A DNA stretch of 18,510 bases from Bacteroidota bacterium (GTDB lineage: Bacteria > Bacteroidota > Bacteroidia > Chitinophagales > UBA8649). The DNA lies in assembly GCA_003447535.1 (NCBI GenBank), contig DLYY01000215.1:1-18510 (forward strand), written 5' to 3'. Position numbers and translations under genes: made by a program. Positions 14,851-18,510 of the stretch are shown piece by piece; within the stretch, counting starts at the first letter, position 1; each line of letters begins with the position of its first letter. A model generated the notes under the pieces. It was not told where the DNA came from and ran no database searches. It saw nothing but the letters and a program-made list of their open reading frames with translations.

Positions 14851-17800
14851 TTGAATGATATCACGAACTACGATGTCAGCACTGCGTGTTTGTTCGACGC
14901 AAACCACAGTATCACCCGTTGGGGTGATGGTAGAACTCGTTACATCGTAAAAGACTGTGTAGGTCCCAGGAACCTCTGATGATAATCCTGAGATGAAACC
15001 ATCTGAGTTCGTAAGCATGGCATTGAAGTCATCGACCGTCCAATTGGACTCGTAGCTTGTCGTTAAAGCACTTGGATCTGTTGTTACGGCGGCTTCAATA
15101 CTGTCGCTCAACTCAGTGATAAATACAGAATCCATAGCAACTGTTAAGTCTACATCATTGCAGATTCGTGTCACAGTAAATGTGTCAGAAACTGACCCAC
15201 AGCCAAAGACATCAAAAAGGGTAATGACATAGTCACCATCGTTGTCAACTGTGGTAGTTGGGGTATCATCACCATTTGACCAGAGATATACTCCTACTGA
15301 GTTTGGAACGACTTCGCTTATAGTAGGCTCAAGAATCAACTCTCCATCACAACATAGATAAGCTAACTGATCAGTGAAATCTATTGTAGGTGTAGTGAGT
15401 CGGAAAACCAAGGTCGAGTCTTCACCGGTACATATGTCAGAGGATATACGAACGGTATAAACACCGGTTGTAGTCAGTCCGTTCCAAACGTTGCTAGCTG
15501 GTCCTCCATCAAGCCACTGGTAAGTGAATTGCTCACCATTCGGGTTGAGTGGTGCAACTAAGTTAAACGTACTTGCTTCTTCACAGATATAGGTTGTATC
15601 CGGAAGAAGATCTTGTTCTGAGTTGATCTGCTGAATCACAATAGTATCAGTTGGCCAGTCGCATCCGTTGGGGGTTGTAACCGTTCCGAAGTATGGCCCA
15701 CCAGCATTGATTGTTATAGAATCCGTGTCAACACCAGAATCACCTGTATTCCATGAATAGAAGGTGTAACCACTCGGTGCAGAAATAATGGCTGATGAGC
15801 TATTACAAATTATTGGATTATTTGTAACAAGCGGTACAATCTGTTGCTCAATTATATTAATGAAAACATCAAACTGCTCGGCACATATTCCACCAGGTCC
15901 GCCGATCTCTACATTCAATGTGATATCAAAGGCGGGGCTAACGACCTCAGTCGATGTCATCCCCATACCCGGTGAAGCATTAAAAAGGTTGGCAGGTGTC
16001 CATGTATACTCATACGGTCCAGCGAGTTCTGTGAAAGAAAGTTCCACTGGACTTGCAAAACAAGTTTGAGTATCTGCAGGCTCTACTACTTGGATATCAA
16101 CCACTGTAATGGTCGTACTCAAGTCAATTCCACCGGGAGGACAATTTAAAGAGTCTACATTGACTGTATACGTTGTAGTCGTTGTAGGATAAACATCGAT
16201 AAAGTTTTGTCCTGTAATACCCACTGGTGCATTCGATTCAGGAGCATTGGTCCAATTGTAAAGCAAACCACCAGTTGCCGTTAACGTCAATGAGTCACCA
16301 AGACAAATTGCTGTATCAGGCGTTAGGCTTTGTGAAGATGGCCCGTAGTAGATAAAGATGCTATCACTCGTCGAACACGATGTGCCACTTGCCGTAATGG
16401 TAGTTATATACCAATCTCCTGCGGCCGGCCCGTTCGGTGCCGAAGGATTTACTTGGTTGCCTGGTGATACAAAGGTAGTGTCACCAAGAATTGGGAAAAA
16501 GCTAAACGGTTGTGTTTGCGCAGACCATGCAACATCGAAGTTTCCACAGCCAGCTCCAGAGCAACCGGTTTGGATTGATATGTTATCTAATCCCCAATCA
16601 TCATTGATGCCTGTTGAGTGAGAAGGCTGGAACCATCGGATAATGGTATTTGGCGTTTGCGCTCCCGCTGGGATAGGGTAGGAGAAGAACTGAGTGAAGC
16701 TTGTTGCTCCTGTAGCCAAGGAATAGTTGTCGATTTCAATCCAGGTAAGCCCTCCATCAATTGAATACTGAAGAACTGGAACTTCGGTGCTTTCGTATGC
16801 ATTTTGGTAACCTGCATAGAAATCAAACTCTATACTACCTCCATTGGATAGGTCTAATGGCACAGTCTCTAAGAAACGCGCAGTACCTGATGCTCCTTGA
16901 GTGGCATGAAGGGCGTTGCTTATGCCATTGAATCCATCGATAACAACATTAAGCGTGTTGCCCCAGATTGCTGGATCAATTGCTCCTGATTCCCAATCTT
17001 CTATAAAGCCAAATGTATCGATTACTTGAGCTGTTAACAGAAGGGGAGCACCTCCACAATATACCGTAGAGTTTGTTCCTGTGAAGAAACTGATACTTGG
17101 TGGAGCTGCGCCATTGACTACAACGATTGCTGTGTCATAGTTTCGACATCCGTTGACGGAAGTAACCTCTAAGGTGTAGATGTACGTAGAGTCACTTGCA
17201 CTTGGAGTAGAACTTGGATTGGCAATAGAATCTGCATCTAACTCGCCTGTTCCGCCCCATGCAAAGGTGTATGGACCTGCAGCGATGTCAGCCACGACAT
17301 TGAATTGAACAGTATTGTTCAGGCAAATCGTGTCTTCAGACTGACTTAACGTGTAGTTGAAATCCGCACCCACATTCACAAAAAGATCTTCTTGTGAAGA
17401 ACATGTTGTTCCAATCGGTGTGACCGTTACAGTGTAAGTAGTAGGAGTCAATGCGCTTACAATTGGATTAGCAATGGTAGGATCACTTAATACTGCCGTA
17501 GGCGACCAACTGTATTCAAATACCCCGCACGCTGGTCCACAGCATCCTGCAGATATTGTGACATCATCAATTGCCCACTCATCACAGCTGGTACATGCGC
17601 TGAATTGAACCTGTGTAAATCTGAACTGAGTAGAAGAAGTTTGTGCAGCCGTTGGGATAGGCTCAGAGAAAAATTGGAAGGCAGGGTTGGTCTCCCAAAG
17701 CGCTTCATCATAGACGGCAATATCTAGCCAAGTTAATCCTCCGTCAATAGAGTATTGCAGGGCAACATTTTCTCCAGCATCAGCATTTTCACATCCAGAA

Positions 17801-18510
17801 CCTGAAGTGGACGAACTACCCAAAATGAGCCAAAAATCGATGCTTCCGCCAGACGATGCGTCGATCGGAAGGGTTTCGGCTACACGATCAATTCCAGCGG
17901 TTGTCCCACCATCAAAGTGCAATGCGTCGCCCGAAACAGAACCACAATCACCATTTAAATCGAAGGAGGTTACGTTCGCCCATATACTTGGGTCAAAACC
18001 ACCATCGAAATTGTCGGACAATGTCACACCAACACACGGAGTTGCTGTAATCTCCACGCTATCACCTTGACAAATGAATGGATAGCCGTCAAATTCGATA
18101 CGTGAAGGAGCTTCTCCTGCAACGAAGACGTCAAAGTTATCTGAGATTGCACAGTTGTTTGCTGCTGTGATGAGCACATTGTAGGTGTTGGTGCCATTGG
18201 CAGTAGGTGTTGCCACCACAGAAGCTACGTTATTTACATCAAGATCTGCATCCGGTGACCATTCGTAGGTATACGTTGTCCCTGGTCCTGCACTAACATC
18301 TAAGTTAACCGCCTGATTTCGACATACCGTATCATCGCTCTGAGAAAGCGTGTAGGTAAATCCAGGGACCACATTAACATCAATTGTGTCAATTGCAGAA
18401 CAAGTAGTTCCTTGTGGGGTAACAGAAACTACAAATTGTGTACTAACGTTTCCTGTGAATAATGGTGTTGGCGAGGTAGGGTCATCTAGCCCAGTTGCTG
18501 GAGTCCAAAG
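14590..18510 (-). CDS. Giant secreted PKD/reelin-like repeat protein with type B sorting domain, N-terminus outside window
   Basis: At least 1306 residues of a secreted, probably surface-attached protein. The frame stays open through 18510 (reading ...LWTPATGLDDPTSPTP), so the GTG at 18372 is not a real start. From the N-terminal side there are PKD/Ig-like modules with WSP and TYTVTVTP motifs, two reelin-like jelly-roll domains (about 17542-18021 and 16561-17016) each with LQYSIDGGLTW and D(D/N)(V/I)(T/S)I near the end, then about five more Ig/PKD-like modules, and the C-terminal sorting domain. The protein is acidic, rich in Thr, Ser, Asp and Asn, with paired Cys in many modules. Such proteins act in adhesion, gliding or polymer binding; no enzyme domain was seen in the visible part. 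Confidence 0.92.
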   Translation of the reverse strand, partial: LWTPATGLDDPTSPTPLFTGNVSTQFVVSVTPQGTTCSAIDTIDVNVVPGFTYTLSQSDDTVCRNQAVNLDVSAGPGTTYTYEWSPDADLDVNNVASVVATPTANGTNTYNVLITAANNCAISDNFDVFVAGEAPSRIEFDGYPFICQGDSVEITATPCVGVTLSDNFDGGFDPSIWANVTSFDLNGDCGSVSGDALHFDGGTTAGIDRVAETLPIDASSGGSIDFWLILGSSSTSGSGCENADAGENVALQYSIDGGLTWLDIAVYDEALWETNPAFQFFSEPIPTAAQTSSTQFRFTQVQFSACTSCDEWAIDDVTISAGCCGPACGVFEYSWSPTAVLSDPTIANPIVSALTPTTYTVTVTPIGTTCSSQEDLFVNVGADFNYTLSQSEDTICLNNTVQFNVVADIAAGPYTFAWGGTGELDADSIANPSSTPSASDSTYIYTLEVTSVNGCRNYDTAIVVVNGAAPPSISFFTGTNSTVYCGGAPLLLTAQVIDTFGFIEDWESGAIDPAIWGNTLNVVIDGFNGISNALHATQGASGTARFLETVPLDLSNGGSIEFDFYAGYQNAYESTEVPVLQYSIDGGLTWIEIDNYSLATGATSFTQFFSYPIPAGAQTPNTIIRWFQPSHSTGINDDWGLDNISIQTGCSGAGCGNFDVAWSAQTQPFSFFPILGDTTFVSPGNQVNPSAPNGPAAGDWYITTITASGTSCSTSDSIFIYYGPSSQSLTPDTAICLGDSLTLTATGGLLYNWTNAPESNAPVGITGQNFIDVYPTTTTTYTVNVDSLNCPPGGIDLSTTITVVDIQVVEPADTQTCFASPVELSFTELAGPYEYTWTPANLFNASPGMGMTSTEVVSPAFDITLNVEIGGPGGICAEQFDVFINIIEQQIVPLVTNNPIICNSSSAIISAPSGYTFYSWNTGDSGVDTDSITINAGGPYFGTVTTPNGCDWPTDTIVIQQINSEQDLLPDTTYICEEASTFNLVAPLNPNGEQFTYQWLDGGPASNVWNGLTTTGVYTVRISSDICTGEDSTLVFRLTTPTIDFTDQLAYLCCDGELILEPTISEVVPNSVGVYLWSNGDDTPTTTVDNDGDYVITLFDVFGCGSVSDTFTVTRICNDVDLTVAMDSVFITELSDSIEAAVTTDPSALTTSYESNWTVDDFNAMLTNSDGFISGLSSEVPGTYTVFYDVTSSTITPTGDTVVCVEQTRSADIVVRDIIQLLLPDAFTPNGDGLNDIFAPSNPSLDIVSLDIFNRWGEQVYNYDGNGWDGRWNNQDQQPGTYMYYLKIRYANGEIENITGTFSLIR
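16342..17361 (-). repeat. Super-repeat unit 2 (about 340 residues) of the giant protein
   Basis: Same module order as unit 1: FNYTLSQSEDTIC, PKD-like module, Cys module, reelin-like domain 2 (about 16561-17016; LQYSIDGGLTWIEI, DDWGLDNISIQTGC) and a closing module ending GTSCSTSDSIFIYY. The two units have clearly diverged in sequence, so this is an old duplication, not a recent DNA repeat. The array ends at about 16341, where TPDTAIC opens a different series of shorter modules. Confidence 0.8.
17362..18360 (-). repeat. Super-repeat unit 1 (about 333 residues) of the giant protein
   Basis: It starts at FTYTLSQSDDTVC and runs through a PKD-like module, a short Cys module, reelin-like domain 1 (about 17542-18021) and a WSP...TVTVTP.GTTCS module. 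Unit 2 starts 999 nt downstream at FNYTLSQSEDTIC. The visible upstream end (18363-18510) repeats the last module (SVTPQGTTCSAIDTIDVNV), so at least one more unit probably lies outside the window. Confidence 0.85.

Noticed and set aside
15788..16069. Open frames on the + strand opposite the giant gene (also around 16358-16621 and 17807-18070).
   Set aside because: They are antisense shadows of the repeat protein with no family resemblance or plausible N-termini.
16342..18360. Repeated DNA as a possible mobile or CRISPR-like array.
   Set aside because: The repeats are protein modules diverged at DNA level with about 1-kb period and no spacers, direct terminal repeats or transposase.
18370..18372. 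GTG as the start of the large repeat protein.
   Set aside because: The frame continues open to 18510 with sequence of the same repeat type; no signal peptide is found at the GTG.

Overview
The window reads as chromosomal DNA of a Bacteroidota bacterium, most likely Flavobacteriales (Cryomorphaceae/Schleiferiaceae-like). The evidence is a gliding-type (type B) type IX secretion C-terminal domain, a DUF4835/PorD-family gene, a Bacteroidota-style RNA polymerase omega subunit, the bamD-rpoZ-coaBC-DUF4835-recN gene order, and start codons without clear Shine-Dalgarno sequences. Genus or species cannot be given. No tRNA, rRNA, CRISPR array, insertion sequence or integration site was seen.

Left edge (1-1705): the 3' part of a desaturase very similar to animal sphingolipid delta-4 desaturase (DEGS1 type) converges on a predicted outer-membrane protein of the Phenol_MetA_deg (PF13557) family. 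A 283-bp divergent intergenic region follows.

Centre (1706-10907, + strand): a tightly packed run of housekeeping genes: accA, dapA, bamD, rpoZ, coaC, coaB, DUF4835/porD, recN, an FAD-dependent oxidoreductase and fabI. Most gaps are 2-20 nt, rpoZ and coaC overlap, and fabI follows after 36 nt. The run mixes fatty-acid synthesis (accA, fabI), lysine/peptidoglycan precursor synthesis (dapA), outer-membrane assembly (bamD), transcription (rpoZ), coenzyme A synthesis (coaC, coaB), type IX secretion (porD) and DNA repair (recN). CoaBC, normally one bifunctional protein, is here two adjacent ORFs split at the interdomain linker.

Right part (10920-14575, - strand): a 92-residue protein with a histone-like Lys/Ala tail, then a three-gene unit transcribed Gfo/Idh/MocA oxidoreductase, lipoprotein of unknown function, polyprenyl-phosphate sugar-1-phosphate transferase. 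This looks like part of a surface-glycan pathway. A strong rho-independent terminator sits directly upstream of it.

Right edge (14590-18510, - strand): the C-terminal 1300 or so residues of a very large secreted protein. It has PKD/Ig-like modules, two reelin-like jelly-roll domains in a super-repeat of about 1 kb, and a type B sorting domain. The N-terminus lies beyond the window. No complete novel system is evident. The observations most worth following are the eukaryote-like desaturase, the split coaBC, the reelin-like adhesin and the small glycan operon with its unknown lipoprotein.
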